The notes: generated by a model not told the origin, from the sequence alone. A stretch of 64,000 nt of DNA from Actinomycetes bacterium (GCA_023461275.1 JAEYMI010000028.1:1-64000); one strand, 5' to 3'. Shown: positions 47,760-57,153, counted from the stretch's first letter. Translations and numbers: made by a program.

Positions 47760-47793
47760 CGTATGGGTGATTCCTACCGAAATCACCCATACG
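47760..47793. terminator. 13-bp perfect hairpin between fruA and ptsH
   Basis: CGTATGGGTGATT (47760-47772) pairs with AATCACCCATACG (47781-47793) across an 8-nt loop, 36 bases after the fruA stop. Either a partial terminator setting the fruA:ptsH ratio or an mRNA-stability hairpin. Confidence 0.6.
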
Positions 47794-47829
47794 CGGGTTC
47801 CCGGACAACAGCTCAGACGGGAAACGGGT

Positions 47830-49920
47830 TCAGGCGGGGATGGACTCGAGCGCAGGAGCTTCGATGGTCGCCACCTTGGTGGTCCGGAACTGCTTCGCAG
47901 CGATCACCAGAACCGCGCTGAGGACCGTGCCGGCGGCCAACGCCACCAGGAACAGCAGCCAGTGGTTCATGGTGAAGAAGACGAAGATGCCGCCGTGCGG
48001 GGCCCGCTGCGTCACACCGAAAGCCATCACCAGTGCGCCCGACAGTGCACCGCCGGCCATCATCGAGGGGATCACCCGGAACGGGTCGGTCGCCGCGAAC
48101 GGGATGGCGCCCTCGGAGATGAACGATGCGCCCAGCAGCCAGGCCGCTTTGCCGTTCTCCCGCTCGGGTTCGGTGAACAGACCCGGACGCAAGACGGTGG
48201 CCAGTGCCAGGGCCAGCGGCGGAACCATACCGGCGCACATCACGGCCGCCATGATCTCCAGCTGTGCGGTACCGGCAATGGCCAGGCCTGCGGTGGCGAA
48301 CAGGTAGGCGGCCTTGTTGACCGGGCCGCCGAGGTCGAAGCACATCATCAGGCCGAGGACGATGCCGAGTGCGATCTTGGAACCACCGGACATGCTGTTG
48401 AGTCCGTTGGTCATCTCGGTGGTGACCCAGGCCAACGGCTTACCGAGCAGCATGTAGAGCAATACGCCGACGATCAGGCTGCCGAGCAGCGGGATGATCA
48501 CCACCGGCATCAGGCCACGTGCCCATTGCGGCAGCGACAGTCGCGAGATCCACAGGCACACGACGCCGGCGATCAGACCGCCCACCAGGCCACCGATGAA
48601 GCTGGCGCCGACGGCAACCGACACCAGGCCGGCGACGAATCCGGGTGCGATGCCCGGTCGGTCGGCGATGGCGAAGGAGATGTACCCGGCCAGCACCGGA
48701 ACGAGCATGCTCATCGCCAGGCCGCCGATCGCGAACAGGACCGCACCGATGTACTGGCCCAGACCTCCTGCGGGCAGATCCCAGAGGCTGTTGTTCAGGG
48801 CGATGTACTGGCCGTCGTTGAGGGTCTTGCCCGCATCGAGGGTCTTGTTGGCGATCTCGTAGCCACCCAGGAACGGCAGGAAGGCGAGCGCGATGAGCAG
48901 GCCGCCGGCCGCGACGAAGGGGATCATGTAGCTGACGCCGGTCATCAGCGCCTGCTGGACCTGCTTGCCGAAGCTCAGATTGCTCGAGTCCGCTGACGCG
49001 TTGGCGTCGGCGCCGTCACCGGCGCTGACCCGGGCGGCCGACGGATTGTCGGCTGCTGCAACGGCTTCGGCGATCATCTTGTCGGGTTCATTGATGGCAC
49101 GCTTCACGCCGGAGGCGATGACCGGTTTGCCGTGGAAGCGCTCCTTGCCCTTCACGCCCACGTCGGTGGCGAAGATGACCGCGTCGGCATTGCGGATCAC
49201 GTCGGAGTCGAAAGGCGTTGTTGCCGAGGAACCCTGGGTCTCCACGTGGAACTCGACGTCGGCCCGTTCGGCGGCGTACTTGAGTGCATCGGCGGCCATG
49301 TAGGTATGCGCGATCCCGGTGGGACAGGCGGTGATCGCGACGATCGACCGCTTGGCCGGGGTGTCGAGGACAGCCGTCGCGGTCCCGCCGGCCGCTGCCG
49401 CGGTCGACGAGGTGGTCGCGGCCGATGCGGTGGTCGACGTGGCGGCCGCAGCGCTGTCGGCGGGCTTCGGGTTGATCGCGCCGTCAACGAGTTCGACGAT
49501 CTCGGTGTCGCTCTTCGCGGCACGCAGCGACGCGACGAACTCCGGGCGCACCAGGGCACGGGCCAGCGAACTCAGCAGCTTCATGTGCTCGCTCGCGCCG
49601 CCGGTCGGTGCCGCGATGAGGAACACCAGGTCGGCCGGCCCGTCGGGAGCGCCGAAATCGACCTTCTTCGACAGTCGGGCCACACCGAGGCTGGCCTCGG
49701 TGACCGAGTCGGCGCGGCAGTGCGGAATGGCGATGCCGCCGGGAAGTCCGGTGGCGGACTTGGCTTCTCGTTCCATCGCGCCGCGGACCAGGTCGGTGGC
49801 GTCGGTGGTCCGGCCGGCCGCGGCCAGCAGGTCGGCCAGGTGACCGATGACGGCGGCGGCGTCATCGCCGGCGTCGACATCGAGGCTCACCGTCGCCGGT
49901 GTGATGATGTTCTGGGACAT
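47830..49920 (-). CDS. fruA: PTS fructose transporter, EIIABC
   Basis: 696-residue fructose-specific PTS permease that imports fructose as fructose-1-phosphate. EIIA is N-terminal with phosphorylatable H67 (GIAIPHCRA); an Ala/Thr/Ser linker (150-190) leads to EIIB with C199 (ITACPTGIAHTYMAA); the EIIC membrane part (about 320-680) carries eight or more helices with YMIPFVAAGGLLIAL and FISEGAIPFAA. Order A-B-C. 72 nt after fruK. Confidence 0.96.
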   Translation of the reverse strand: MSQNIITPATVSLDVDAGDDAAAVIGHLADLLAAAGRTTDATDLVRGAMEREAKSATGLPGGIAIPHCRADSVTEASLGVARLSKKVDFGAPDGPADLVFLIAAPTGGASEHMKLLSSLARALVRPEFVASLRAAKSDTEIVELVDGAINPKPADSAAAATSTTASAATTSSTAAAAGGTATAVLDTPAKRSIVAITACPTGIAHTYMAADALKYAAERADVEFHVETQGSSATTPFDSDVIRNADAVIFATDVGVKGKERFHGKPVIASGVKRAINEPDKMIAEAVAAADNPSAARVSAGDGADANASADSSNLSFGKQVQQALMTGVSYMIPFVAAGGLLIALAFLPFLGGYEIANKTLDAGKTLNDGQYIALNNSLWDLPAGGLGQYIGAVLFAIGGLAMSMLVPVLAGYISFAIADRPGIAPGFVAGLVSVAVGASFIGGLVGGLIAGVVCLWISRLSLPQWARGLMPVVIIPLLGSLIVGVLLYMLLGKPLAWVTTEMTNGLNSMSGGSKIALGIVLGLMMCFDLGGPVNKAAYLFATAGLAIAGTAQLEIMAAVMCAGMVPPLALALATVLRPGLFTEPERENGKAAWLLGASFISEGAIPFAATDPFRVIPSMMAGGALSGALVMAFGVTQRAPHGGIFVFFTMNHWLLFLVALAAGTVLSAVLVIAAKQFRTTKVATIEAPALESIPA

Positions 49921-49992
49921 GATTCCTTCTTCTCGGTTGTGCTGTTGCTGATTTCGAAGTTCGTGTGGTGCTGTGCTCGCGGTGAGTTGTGG

Positions 49993-50958
49993 TCAGCTCA
50001 CCGGGGCGGCTCCGGCCAGGTCGGTGAGTACGACGCTGTCGAGATCGAGGCCATCCGGTGCGGGTGGCTGTGTCCCGGCCAGCGCGGTGGCGGCGGACCC
50101 GTAAGCGACCGCGGTGCGCAAGCGGTCACGTTCGTCGAGACCACGGGTTTCGGCGATCAGATATCCGGCCAGCGACGAGTCGCCCGCACCGACGGTGCTG
50201 CGCGGCACGATCGGGGGTGGGGTGGCGTGCCAGGAACCATTTGCGGTGATCAACAGTGCGCCGGCCGCACCCAGCGTGGCGAGGACCGCAGCACCGGTTC
50301 GGTCGATGAGAACCTGGGCGGCGTCGACGACCGGTGCGTAGTCGCGTGCGGCGATCGCCCGCGACAGCTGCGCGGCGTCGGCGCCGGTGACCTCCGCGAG
50401 TTCCTCATCATTGGGTTTGAGCAGGTCGACGTGCCCGTGCACCACTGCCTCAAGCGGTGCACCGGAGGTGTCCACCGCGACCCGGCATCCCTGCGCCGAC
50501 AGCCCGTCGATCAGTGTTCGGTACCAGTCGTCGGGCAGGCCGGGCGGTAACGAACCGCAGAGCGCGAGCCACGAGGCGCCCGCGGCATGGTCGAGGATCG
50601 CGTTCGCCAGAGCCTGCGCGGTGACCGGTCCGACGACCTGCCCGGGAGCATTGATCTTGGTGGTGGTTCCGTCTGCCTCGGCAACGGTCACGTTGCTGCG
50701 CACTTCGCCACCCACCGGGATGGCCAGATAGTCCAGTCCCACCTCGTCGAGGGCGGTGAGCAACGGGTCGCCGGCGTCCGCGGGGAGGATCGCGCGGGTC
50801 GCCATGCCGGCCCGCGCCACGGCGCGGGACACGTTGACACCCTTGCCGCCCGGTTCGGCTCGCACGCTGACTGCGCGCTGGACCTCACCGCGCTGCAGCG
50901 GGCCGGACAACTCCAGGGTTCGGTCGAGACTCGGGTTGGCGGTGACGGTGACGATCAT
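49993..50958 (-). CDS. fruK: 1-phosphofructokinase
   Basis: 321-residue PfkB-family kinase converting fructose-1-phosphate to fructose-1,6-bisphosphate, the step after FruA. The N-terminal TANPSLDRTLEL and GGKGVNVSRAVAR and the C-terminal anion-hole/base block TVGAGDSSLAGYL (catalytic Asp) are present. The ATG overlaps the fruR stop by 4 nt. Confidence 0.95.
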   Translation of the reverse strand: MIVTVTANPSLDRTLELSGPLQRGEVQRAVSVRAEPGGKGVNVSRAVARAGMATRAILPADAGDPLLTALDEVGLDYLAIPVGGEVRSNVTVAEADGTTTKINAPGQVVGPVTAQALANAILDHAAGASWLALCGSLPPGLPDDWYRTLIDGLSAQGCRVAVDTSGAPLEAVVHGHVDLLKPNDEELAEVTGADAAQLSRAIAARDYAPVVDAAQVLIDRTGAAVLATLGAAGALLITANGSWHATPPPIVPRSTVGAGDSSLAGYLIAETRGLDERDRLRTAVAYGSAATALAGTQPPAPDGLDLDSVVLTDLAGAAPVS

Positions 50959-51725
50959 GCGATCACCATCTCGATACCGCGCGCCGAGAACACCGCCGAG
51001 GTCCGTGGGTCGATCCCGGCATCGGTGATGATGACGTCCACATCATCGAGACCGGCGAATCCGGCGAGGTCCTCGCGGCCCATCTTCGATGAATCAGCCA
51101 GCACCACAACACGATCGGCGGATCGCACCATGGCCCGTTTGATGGCGGCCTCGTCCGGATCAGGCGTCGACAGACCGTGGTGCTCGCTGATGCCGTTGGC
51201 GCCGACGAACGCGGTCGTCACCCGCAGGCCGTCGAGTGCGGCGACCGTGTCGGCGCCGACGGTGGCCTGGGTGAGCCCGCGCACACGGCCGCCGAGCACG
51301 TGGAGATCGGCGTCGTCGTAGCCGGCGAGTACCCCGGCGATGGGGATGCTGTTGGTGATCAAGGTCAGTCTCCGGTCGGTGGGCAGGTTCAGGGCGGCTT
51401 GATAGGTGGTGGTCCCGGCGTCGAAGAAGACCGATCCGCCGGAAGGGGGGAGAAAGCGGACCGCGGCGCGTCCGATCGCGGCCTTCTGCTCGGTGTTCGA
51501 GGTTTCGCGAACGTCGATGCCCTGCTCGCCGATCACCGCGATCGCACCGGCGCGCACCGCGCCGCCATGAACGCGCTGGACATGGCCGGCGCGTTCGAGC
51601 ACCGCGAGGTCTCGCCGGACGGTTTCGCTGGTGACGTCGAACTCCACGGCCAGGTCGGCTACCGCAGCCCGACCGTCGGCGCGCACCCGATCAGCGATCG
51701 CTTGCTGGCGTTCCTCGGCGTACAC
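50955..51725 (-). CDS. fruR: DeoR-family repressor of the fructose operon
   Basis: 256-residue DeoR-type regulator. The N-terminal helix-turn-helix is ERQQAIADRVRADG ... VTSETVRRDLAVLERAGHVQRVHGG; the C-terminal sugar-phosphate-binding domain has FDAGTTTYQAAL and TAFVGANGIS. By family precedent the inducer is fructose-1-phosphate or fructose-1,6-bisphosphate. GTG 51725 has GAGG about 5 nt upstream. First gene of the fru operon, divergent from ptsI. Confidence 0.92.
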   Translation of the reverse strand: MYAEERQQAIADRVRADGRAAVADLAVEFDVTSETVRRDLAVLERAGHVQRVHGGAVRAGAIAVIGEQGIDVRETSNTEQKAAIGRAAVRFLPPSGGSVFFDAGTTTYQAALNLPTDRRLTLITNSIPIAGVLAGYDDADLHVLGGRVRGLTQATVGADTVAALDGLRVTTAFVGANGISEHHGLSTPDPDEAAIKRAMVRSADRVVVLADSSKMGREDLAGFAGLDDVDVIITDAGIDPRTSAVFSARGIEMVIA

Positions 51726-51794
51726 AGTGACCTCGGCTCCTCGTCGTTGTGTTGGGATCTCAGCCCCAAACTGTCTGAATATGTGGGGTTTGGA

Positions 51795-51838
51795 TGTTGA
51801 TATATCTGTGTTTACGCTTGTTTGTGTTGACAAGTCAA
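51795..51838. promoter_or_regulatory. Candidate FruR operators
   Basis: TGTTGA occurs at 51795-51800 and 51825-51830, 30 bases apart; TTGACAAGTCAA (51827-51838) is a 5-2-5 perfect palindrome coinciding with the ptsI -35 element. Candidate sites for FruR in the fruR/ptsI divergent region; binding is inferred. Confidence 0.5.
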
Positions 51839-51854
51839 GGGTTTCTTGTAATTT
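51827..51854 (+). promoter_or_regulatory. ptsI promoter
   Basis: TTGACA (51827-51832), 16-bp spacer, TAATTT (51849-51854): one of the few near-consensus sigma-70-type promoters in the window, pointing to ptsI with a leader of ~110 nt. Confidence 0.7.
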
Positions 51855-51973
51855 TGATCACAGAAGTTGGCCGTATCGGTCAGCGGTCACAATGGACATA
51901 CGTGCGCACAGTGAATGCGTGGCTGCGACGTCGGCCGCCGATAGAGTCGTGAGCCGAACAGAAAGGGATGCTC

Positions 51974-53647
51974 GTGGAGCAGAAGTCGATCCTCGCCGGA
52001 ACGCCTGTGGTGGCCGGAGTCGCCTACGGGCCCGCGCTGTGGCCGGGGGAGCGTCCCGCCTATGACCCGTCGGACCACGAGCAAGTGGCCGAGGCGGACC
52101 GTGAGGTGGAACTCAAGCGGTTCACCGATGCCGCGGCCGCTGTCGCGGGCCGGTTGCGTGAGCGCGCCTCGCACAATTCCGGCGCGGCCGCCGAGGTGCT
52201 GACCGCGACCGCGGCGCTGGCCGAGGACCGTGGGTGGGTCGGCGCGGCGAGCAAACTGATCAACGCCGGCACTCCGGCGGCTGGTGCGGCGGTTGCCGCC
52301 ACCGAACAGTTCGCCGCCATGTTCACCAAACTCGGTGGTCTGATGGCCGAGCGGGTCACCGACCTCAACGATGTTCGTGATCGGGTCGTCGCCGAACTCC
52401 TCGGGGCACCCGAACCCGGTGTGCCCGAACCCGATACACCGTCGGTGCTGTTGGCCGACGATCTGGCTCCGGCAGACACCGCAGGCCTCGACCCGCAGCG
52501 GATCATCGCCCTGGTCACCAGACTCGGCGGTCCGACCAGTCACACCGCGATCATCGCCCGCCAACTCGGCATACCCTGCGTGGTCGCGGTATCGGATCTG
52601 GCCGAGATCGGCGCGGGGGTACCGGTTCTCGTCGACGGGACGGCGGGAACCATCACCGAGCGTCCCGACGAAACCGAGGCGACGGAGAAGGTCGCGGCGA
52701 GCGCTCGAGAGGCTGAGTTGGTCAATGCCTGGCGCGGACCCGGCCAGACCTCCGACGGCGCGACGATCGGCATCCTCGCCAACGTCGCCGACGGCGTGTC
52801 GGCACGTGCCGCTGCGGAGTACCCGGTGGAGGGCGTCGGGCTGTTCCGTACCGAGTTGGCCTTCCTTGATCGTCCCGATGCACCGTCGATTGAGGAACAG
52901 GCCGCGCTCTACCGCGAGGTCATCGACGCTTTCGCCGGTCGCAAGGTGGTGATCCGAACCCTCGACGCCGGATCGGACAAGCCGCTGAAGTTCGTCACCC
53001 AGGGCAATGAGGCCAATCCTGCTCTTGGCGTTCGAGGCGACCGAATCGCGTTGGAACATCCCGAGATTCGCAGCGATCAGCTGGACGCGATCGCCCGGGC
53101 TGCGGAAGGCAGCGAGTCGGCGCCGTGGGTCATGGCACCGATGATCGCTTCCGCACGTGAGGCGGCGGCGTTTGCCGAGCAGGTGCGATCGCGGGGATTG
53201 GTCGCGGGCGTGATGATCGAGATCCCCGCGGCGGCCATCCTCGCCCCGGCGATTCTCGCCGAGGTCGACTTCGTCTCCATCGGTACCAACGACCTGACCC
53301 AGTACACGATGGCAGCCGATCGGATGTCAGCCGAACTTGCCGGGCTCACCGATCCGTGGCAGCCGGCTGTGCTGCACCTGATCGCCACGGTGGCCGCGGC
53401 CGGCCGGGCGACCTCCAAGCCGGTGGGTGTCTGCGGTGAGGCGGCCGCCGATCCGTTGTTGGCCTGCGTTCTGGTCGGTCTCGGTGTCACATCGCTGTCG
53501 AGCGCGCCCGCTGCTGCGCCCGCCGTGGGCGCGAAGCTGGCGCAGGTCAGCGTCGATCAGTGCCGTGCGGCGGCCGATGCCGCCCTGGCGACAGCCGATC
53601 CGGCGGCCGCGCGCGAGGCAGCCACCGCGGTGCTCGGCCGGAGGTGA
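51974..53647 (+). CDS. ptsI: PTS enzyme I
   Basis: 557-residue phosphoenolpyruvate-protein phosphotransferase, first component of the PTS. The phosphorylated His is in GGPTSHTAIIARQLGIPCVV (about H190); FRTELAFLDR, LDAGSDKPLKF and the conserved Cys of GVCGEAAADP mark the PEP domain. GTG 51974 is preferred because AAAGGG lies 6 nt upstream; ATG 51968 is two codons earlier but abuts that site. The GH13 gene overlaps its stop by 4 nt. Confidence 0.95.
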   Translation: MEQKSILAGTPVVAGVAYGPALWPGERPAYDPSDHEQVAEADREVELKRFTDAAAAVAGRLRERASHNSGAAAEVLTATAALAEDRGWVGAASKLINAGTPAAGAAVAATEQFAAMFTKLGGLMAERVTDLNDVRDRVVAELLGAPEPGVPEPDTPSVLLADDLAPADTAGLDPQRIIALVTRLGGPTSHTAIIARQLGIPCVVAVSDLAEIGAGVPVLVDGTAGTITERPDETEATEKVAASAREAELVNAWRGPGQTSDGATIGILANVADGVSARAAAEYPVEGVGLFRTELAFLDRPDAPSIEEQAALYREVIDAFAGRKVVIRTLDAGSDKPLKFVTQGNEANPALGVRGDRIALEHPEIRSDQLDAIARAAEGSESAPWVMAPMIASAREAAAFAEQVRSRGLVAGVMIEIPAAAILAPAILAEVDFVSIGTNDLTQYTMAADRMSAELAGLTDPWQPAVLHLIATVAAAGRATSKPVGVCGEAAADPLLACVLVGLGVTSLSSAPAAAPAVGAKLAQVSVDQCRAAADAALATADPAAAREAATAVLGRR

Positions 53648-54990
53648 CCGAACCGGGCTGGGTGCACCACGCGATCTGGTGGCAGGTCTATCCGCTCGGC
53701 TTCTCCGGTGCCTATCCGGCGGGCAGCGCACCTGACGTCGGGGCAGGTAACGAGGGCGCCGGTGACGAGGAGCCCGGTCTGCTCCGCATCGTGCCGTGGC
53801 TGGATCATGCCATCGAACTCGGTTGCTCCGGAATCGCTTTGGGCCCGATCTTCGCCTCCGAGACCCACGGCTACGACACCGTCGATCACCGCCGGATCGA
53901 CCCGCGATTGGGCACCGACGACGACTTCGACCGTCTCGTCGGCGCGGCACATGCGCGGGGCCTGCGTGTGCAACTCGATGGTGTCTTCAACCACGTCGGC
54001 CGACGCCACCCGATCGCCGAGGCGGCCCTGGCCGGCGGCCCCGCCAGCGACGCGGGCCGTCTGCTGCGCAGCGTCGGTGATGGAGACAATCGTCGATTCG
54101 TTCCCTTCGAGGGACACGACATCCTGCTGACCCTTGATCACGACCACTCCGCAGTCGCCGAACTCGTCGTGGACGTGATGCGGCACTGGCTCGACCGCGG
54201 AGCCGACGCGTGGCGACTCGACGCCGCCTACGCGGTGCCACCCCGGTTCTGGGCGGCGGTGCTGCCGCAGGTTCGTCGGACCCACCCCGACGTGTGGTTT
54301 GAAGCCGAAGTGCTGCACGGTGATTACGCGGCCTTCGTCGACGCGAGCACTGCCGATACCGTCACCCAGTACGAGCTGTGGAAGGCGATCTGGTCGAGTA
54401 TCAACGACCGCAATATGCACGAACTGGCGTGGGCGCTGACGCGGCACAACGCCATGCTCGACACCTTCGTGCCGGCCACCTTCATCGGCAACCACGACGT
54501 CACCCGGATCGCCACCCGCATCACCGACGCACGCCACCGCGATCACGCCGTCGTGCTCCTCGCAGTACTCGGCGGGACGCCCACCGTGTACGCCGGCGAC
54601 GAATACGGCTTCACCGGACTGAAGGAGGACCGGGAAGGGGGAGACGACGCCATCCGGCCGGAGTTTCCCGCATCACCGGATCTGCTCGACGCCGGGGACG
54701 AACGCATGTATCGACTTCACCAGTGCCTCATCGGATTTCGTCGCCGCCACCCGTGGCTACACCGGGCCAGAACCGAACCGGTCACGCTCGCCAACGACCA
54801 CGTGACACTGGCGATCGTCCCACCGGCGAACACCGACGGTCATCGACTCGAGGTCACCATCAACCTCGGTGAACAGGCCATCGGACTCGACACGTCGACG
54901 CTCATCGAGGCCGACGACCACACCCGCGGCGGCGACGGATTCGTCGCCGCGCACGGATGGGCGATCTGCGAGGTCAGATCCGACGCATGA
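53644..54990 (+). CDS. GH13 (alpha-amylase family) glycosidase
   Basis: 448-residue cytoplasmic GH13 enzyme. (beta/alpha)8 motifs: [11 protein letters not shown] (region I), [10 protein letters not shown] with nucleophile D193 (II), [10 protein letters not shown] with probable acid E222 (III) and IGNHDVTRI with D285 (IV). A short Gly/Glu-rich insert ([15 protein letters not shown]) sits before the first helix. Relatives act on alpha-glucosides; the substrate is not certain. GTG 53644 overlaps the ptsI stop, so it is coupled to PTS expression; its 3' end overlaps lexA by 17 nt in opposite direction. Confidence 0.85.
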   Translation: MTEPGWVHHAIWWQVYPLGFSGAYPAGSAPDVGAGNEGAGDEEPGLLRIVPWLDHAIELGCSGIALGPIFASETHGYDTVDHRRIDPRLGTDDDFDRLVGAAHARGLRVQLDGVFNHVGRRHPIAEAALAGGPASDAGRLLRSVGDGDNRRFVPFEGHDILLTLDHDHSAVAELVVDVMRHWLDRGADAWRLDAAYAVPPRFWAAVLPQVRRTHPDVWFEAEVLHGDYAAFVDASTADTVTQYELWKAIWSSINDRNMHELAWALTRHNAMLDTFVPATFIGNHDVTRIATRITDARHRDHAVVLLAVLGGTPTVYAGDEYGFTGLKEDREGGDDAIRPEFPASPDLLDAGDERMYRLHQCLIGFRRRHPWLHRARTEPVTLANDHVTLAIVPPANTDGHRLEVTINLGEQAIGLDTSTLIEADDHTRGGDGFVAAHGWAICEVRSDA

Positions 54991-55717
54991 CGGTGACGAC
55001 CTTGCCCAGGATCTGGGCTTCGTCACCGGGAATCGGCTCGAAGAGTTCGTTGTGGGGCATCAGCCAGACATGCCCGGACGTGCGCTTGAACGTCTTGACG
55101 GTGGCTTCACCGTCGATCATGGCCGCGACGATGTCGCCGTTGTCGGCCACGTTCTGCTGACGGACCACCACCCAGTCACCGTCGCAGATGGCGGCGTCGA
55201 CCATCGACTCGCCCACCACCTTCAGCAGGAACAGTGATCCCTCGCCCACGAGTTCGCGGGGGAGTGGGAAGACGTCTTCGACGGCCTCCTCGGCCAGAAT
55301 CGGTCCACCCGCCGCGATTCGTCCGAGGACGGGGACGAAGGTGGGAGTCGGAAGCTGTGATCCGTCGTCGGGCTGCGCGGCCGACCCACCGCCCGACGGT
55401 GGCAGCGTCGGCTCGCCGTCCTGGATGTTCACCGCGCGCGGACGATTGCGGTCGCGTTTGAGCAAGCCCTTGCGTTCCAGTGCACGCAGCTGATGGGCCA
55501 CCGAGGACGTTGATGTCAGCCCGACGGCGTCGCCGATCTCGCGGATGCTGGGCGGATAACCACGTTCGCGGACCGAGCTGCGGATGACGTCGAGGACCCG
55601 TTGCTGACGAGGGGTGAGAGAGGCCTCGATGGCAGCCGGATCAAGGACGGCCTCGTCCTGCTGTGACGACGAACTACTGGTGCCGTTGGTCCCCTGGCGA
55701 CCTGAGGTGTCGCTCAT
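54974..55717 (-). CDS. lexA: LexA repressor
   Basis: 247-residue SOS repressor. The winged HTH is [26 protein letters not shown]; the self-cleavage site is A136-G137 (RIAAGGP) with Ser171 (GESMVDAAI) and Lys208 (EATVKTF) as the catalytic dyad. A Ser/Gln-rich N-terminal lead is present. Its own SOS box at 55831-55846 overlaps the -35 of a TTTGAA-N18-TATCGT promoter, so it is autorepressed. Divergent from the LysM gene. Confidence 0.97.
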   Translation of the reverse strand: MSDTSGRQGTNGTSSSSSQQDEAVLDPAAIEASLTPRQQRVLDVIRSSVRERGYPPSIREIGDAVGLTSTSSVAHQLRALERKGLLKRDRNRPRAVNIQDGEPTLPPSGGGSAAQPDDGSQLPTPTFVPVLGRIAAGGPILAEEAVEDVFPLPRELVGEGSLFLLKVVGESMVDAAICDGDWVVVRQQNVADNGDIVAAMIDGEATVKTFKRTSGHVWLMPHNELFEPIPGDEAQILGKVVTVMRRI

Positions 55718-55805
55718 GAGTGAGTCCTTTCGTCGATCGCCGATCTGGTGGGTTCTGAAGCGTGATCAGCGAAAAGTGCCAGGTAATCGGTATCCATCGT
55801 CGACG

Positions 55806-55835
55806 ACGATAGCCGAGGACGACCGTGACTTCAAA
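55806..55835 (-). promoter_or_regulatory. lexA promoter
   Basis: On the minus strand TTTGAA (55830-55835), 18-bp spacer, TATCGT (55806-55811). The LexA box at 55831-55846 covers the -35, which explains autorepression. Confidence 0.6.
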
Positions 55836-55846
55836 CATGTGTTCGA
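55831..55846. promoter_or_regulatory. LexA (SOS) box 1, lexA operator
   Basis: TCAAACATGTGTTCGA: 15 of 16 positions fit the palindromic consensus TCGAACATGTGTTCGA. Confidence 0.85.
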
Positions 55847-55884
55847 CGTGTTGCGCGACTTTTGTCGGTGTCGCGTGATACAAA

Positions 55885-55915
55885 TCGAACATCAGTTCAT
55901 CGAACACGTGGTCGA
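55885..55915. promoter_or_regulatory. Two abutting LexA-like boxes before the LysM gene
   Basis: TCGAACATCAGTTCAT (55885-55900) and TCGAACACGTGGTCGA (55900-55915) share one base. Both keep TCGAAC in one arm with a degenerate second arm. They sit 46-76 nt upstream of the LysM gene. Confidence 0.65.
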
Positions 55916-55960
55916 ACGGAATGGATCGACACCCACACGTGACGACGAGAAGGAGACGAG

Positions 55961-56533
55961 ATGAGCACCTCGACCCTGGAGCGTAAAGGCACCGAGCGTA
56001 AAGGCACCGAGCGTAAAGGCAGCGAGCGCACGACCCGTCATGCACCGACCCCGCGGGAAGTGGAGTCGGGCCATCCGTCGACGCGTGTGGCGCCGGGTAT
56101 CAACGGTCCGCGCCGGCGTCCGACGCACCCCGCGTCTGTGGGCGCGGCAGTCCGCCCCCGCGGCCGGCGTCCGGTCACCTCCGGTGACGTGCCCCGTCGC
56201 GTGGCGTCCACCCGGTGCGCGCAGCCGGTGTCGGCCGGCCGGATCCGTGCCCGGCGCACGGGTGCGGTCGCGGTCCTGGTGGGAGTCGCGATGGCGTTGG
56301 GCGTGTGGATCTTCGCAGTACTCGGCCAGAGCTATGCCGATTCGGTCACGCCCCAGCCGGTTGCCACCGAGGTCGTCCATGTGCGGCAGGGCGAATCGCT
56401 GTCTGCCATCGCGGCCCGCGTCGCGCCGGACATGCCGAGTCAGACGGTGATCGACAAGATTCTCGAACTCAATGACCTGCAGTCATCGGGCCTTCGGGTT
56501 GGGCAGCCGTTGCTGACGCCCGAATACCGTTGA
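55961..56533 (+). CDS. chiZ: LysM membrane protein, SOS-linked (ChiZ/Rv2719c-like)
   Basis: 190-residue protein: a long basic, Arg/Pro-rich cytoplasmic region (1-100), one transmembrane helix (about 101-123) and an extracytoplasmic LysM domain (about 138-188; [17 protein letters not shown]). It fits Rv2719c/ChiZ, a DNA-damage-induced cell-division inhibitor encoded next to lexA. The N-terminus holds three ERKGT/S repeats from 15-bp units. ATG 55961 follows AAGGAG. LexA-like boxes upstream support SOS induction. Confidence 0.88.
   Translation: MSTSTLERKGTERKGTERKGSERTTRHAPTPREVESGHPSTRVAPGINGPRRRPTHPASVGAAVRPRGRRPVTSGDVPRRVASTRCAQPVSAGRIRARRTGAVAVLVGVAMALGVWIFAVLGQSYADSVTPQPVATEVVHVRQGESLSAIAARVAPDMPSQTVIDKILELNDLQSSGLRVGQPLLTPEYR
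55979..56023 (+). repeat. Three 15-bp tandem units in the chiZ N-terminus
   Basis: GAGCGTAAAGGCACC at 55979-55993 and 55994-56008, and GAGCGTAAAGGCAGC at 56009-56023. They encode [15 protein letters not shown]. Confidence 0.9.
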
Positions 56534-56634
56534 GCGCTCGGGCGGTATCCTCGATGGCAGAGGGTCCAGCCGGGAACCGGCACGGTGCGTTCTTCACGTG
56601 CACCGGTGTGTCCCGAAACGTGCGTGAGGATTGC

Positions 56635-57153
56635 ATGCGCTGCCCCTTTTGCAAGCATGACGACACCAAGGTCGTTGATTCGCGCGTCGCCGATGAAGGT
56701 CAGGCCATCCGCCGCCGGCGTGCGTGCACCGATTGCGGTCGTCGCTTCTCCACCGTGGAGAGTGCTGTGCTGTCGGTGGTCAAGCGCAACGGAGTCACCG
56801 AACCGTTCAGCCGCGAGAAGGTGATGCGCGGTGTTCGTCGTGCCTGCCAGGGACGTGACGTCGCCGACGACGCGCTGGCGCAACTCGCGCAGCAAGTGGA
56901 GGACGCCGTCCGCGCATCGGGATCAGCCGAGATCCCGAGCAATGAGGTCGGTCTGGCGATTCTCGGCCCGCTTCGTAAGCTCGACGAAGTGGCCTATCTC
57001 CGATTCGCCTCGGTCTATCGCGCGTTCGATTCGTTGGAGGATTTCCAACGTGAGATCGACGATCTCCAGGGCAATCTCACGCATGAGCACAACGGGGTGC
57101 ACGCTCCGGCGCCCGACGTCGCATCGTCAGACGAAGCCGTCCAGAGCTCGTAG
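56635..57153 (+). CDS. nrdR: Transcriptional repressor NrdR
   Basis: 172-residue ATP/dATP-sensing repressor of ribonucleotide reductase genes. The zinc ribbon has C3, C6, C31 and C34 ([14 protein letters not shown]); the ATP-cone follows ([24 protein letters not shown]). ATG 56635 has GAGGA 4-5 nt upstream. Its last 27 bases overlap hrpA on the other strand. Same order lexA-chiZ-nrdR as in mycobacteria. No NrdR box was recognised nearby. Confidence 0.95.
   Translation: MRCPFCKHDDTKVVDSRVADEGQAIRRRRACTDCGRRFSTVESAVLSVVKRNGVTEPFSREKVMRGVRRACQGRDVADDALAQLAQQVEDAVRASGSAEIPSNEVGLAILGPLRKLDEVAYLRFASVYRAFDSLEDFQREIDDLQGNLTHEHNGVHAPAPDVASSDEAVQSS

Noticed and set aside
55674..56045. A minus-strand frame with ARCLY repeats opposite chiZ.
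   Set aside because: It is the antisense reading of the 15-bp chiZ repeat and of the lexA-chiZ control region.
56534..56634. The nrdR leader considered as a cobalamin riboswitch or NrdR box.
   Set aside because: Too short for a cobalamin aptamer and no conserved B12-box or NrdR-box sequence was seen; only a weak CGGTGC/GCACCG hairpin.
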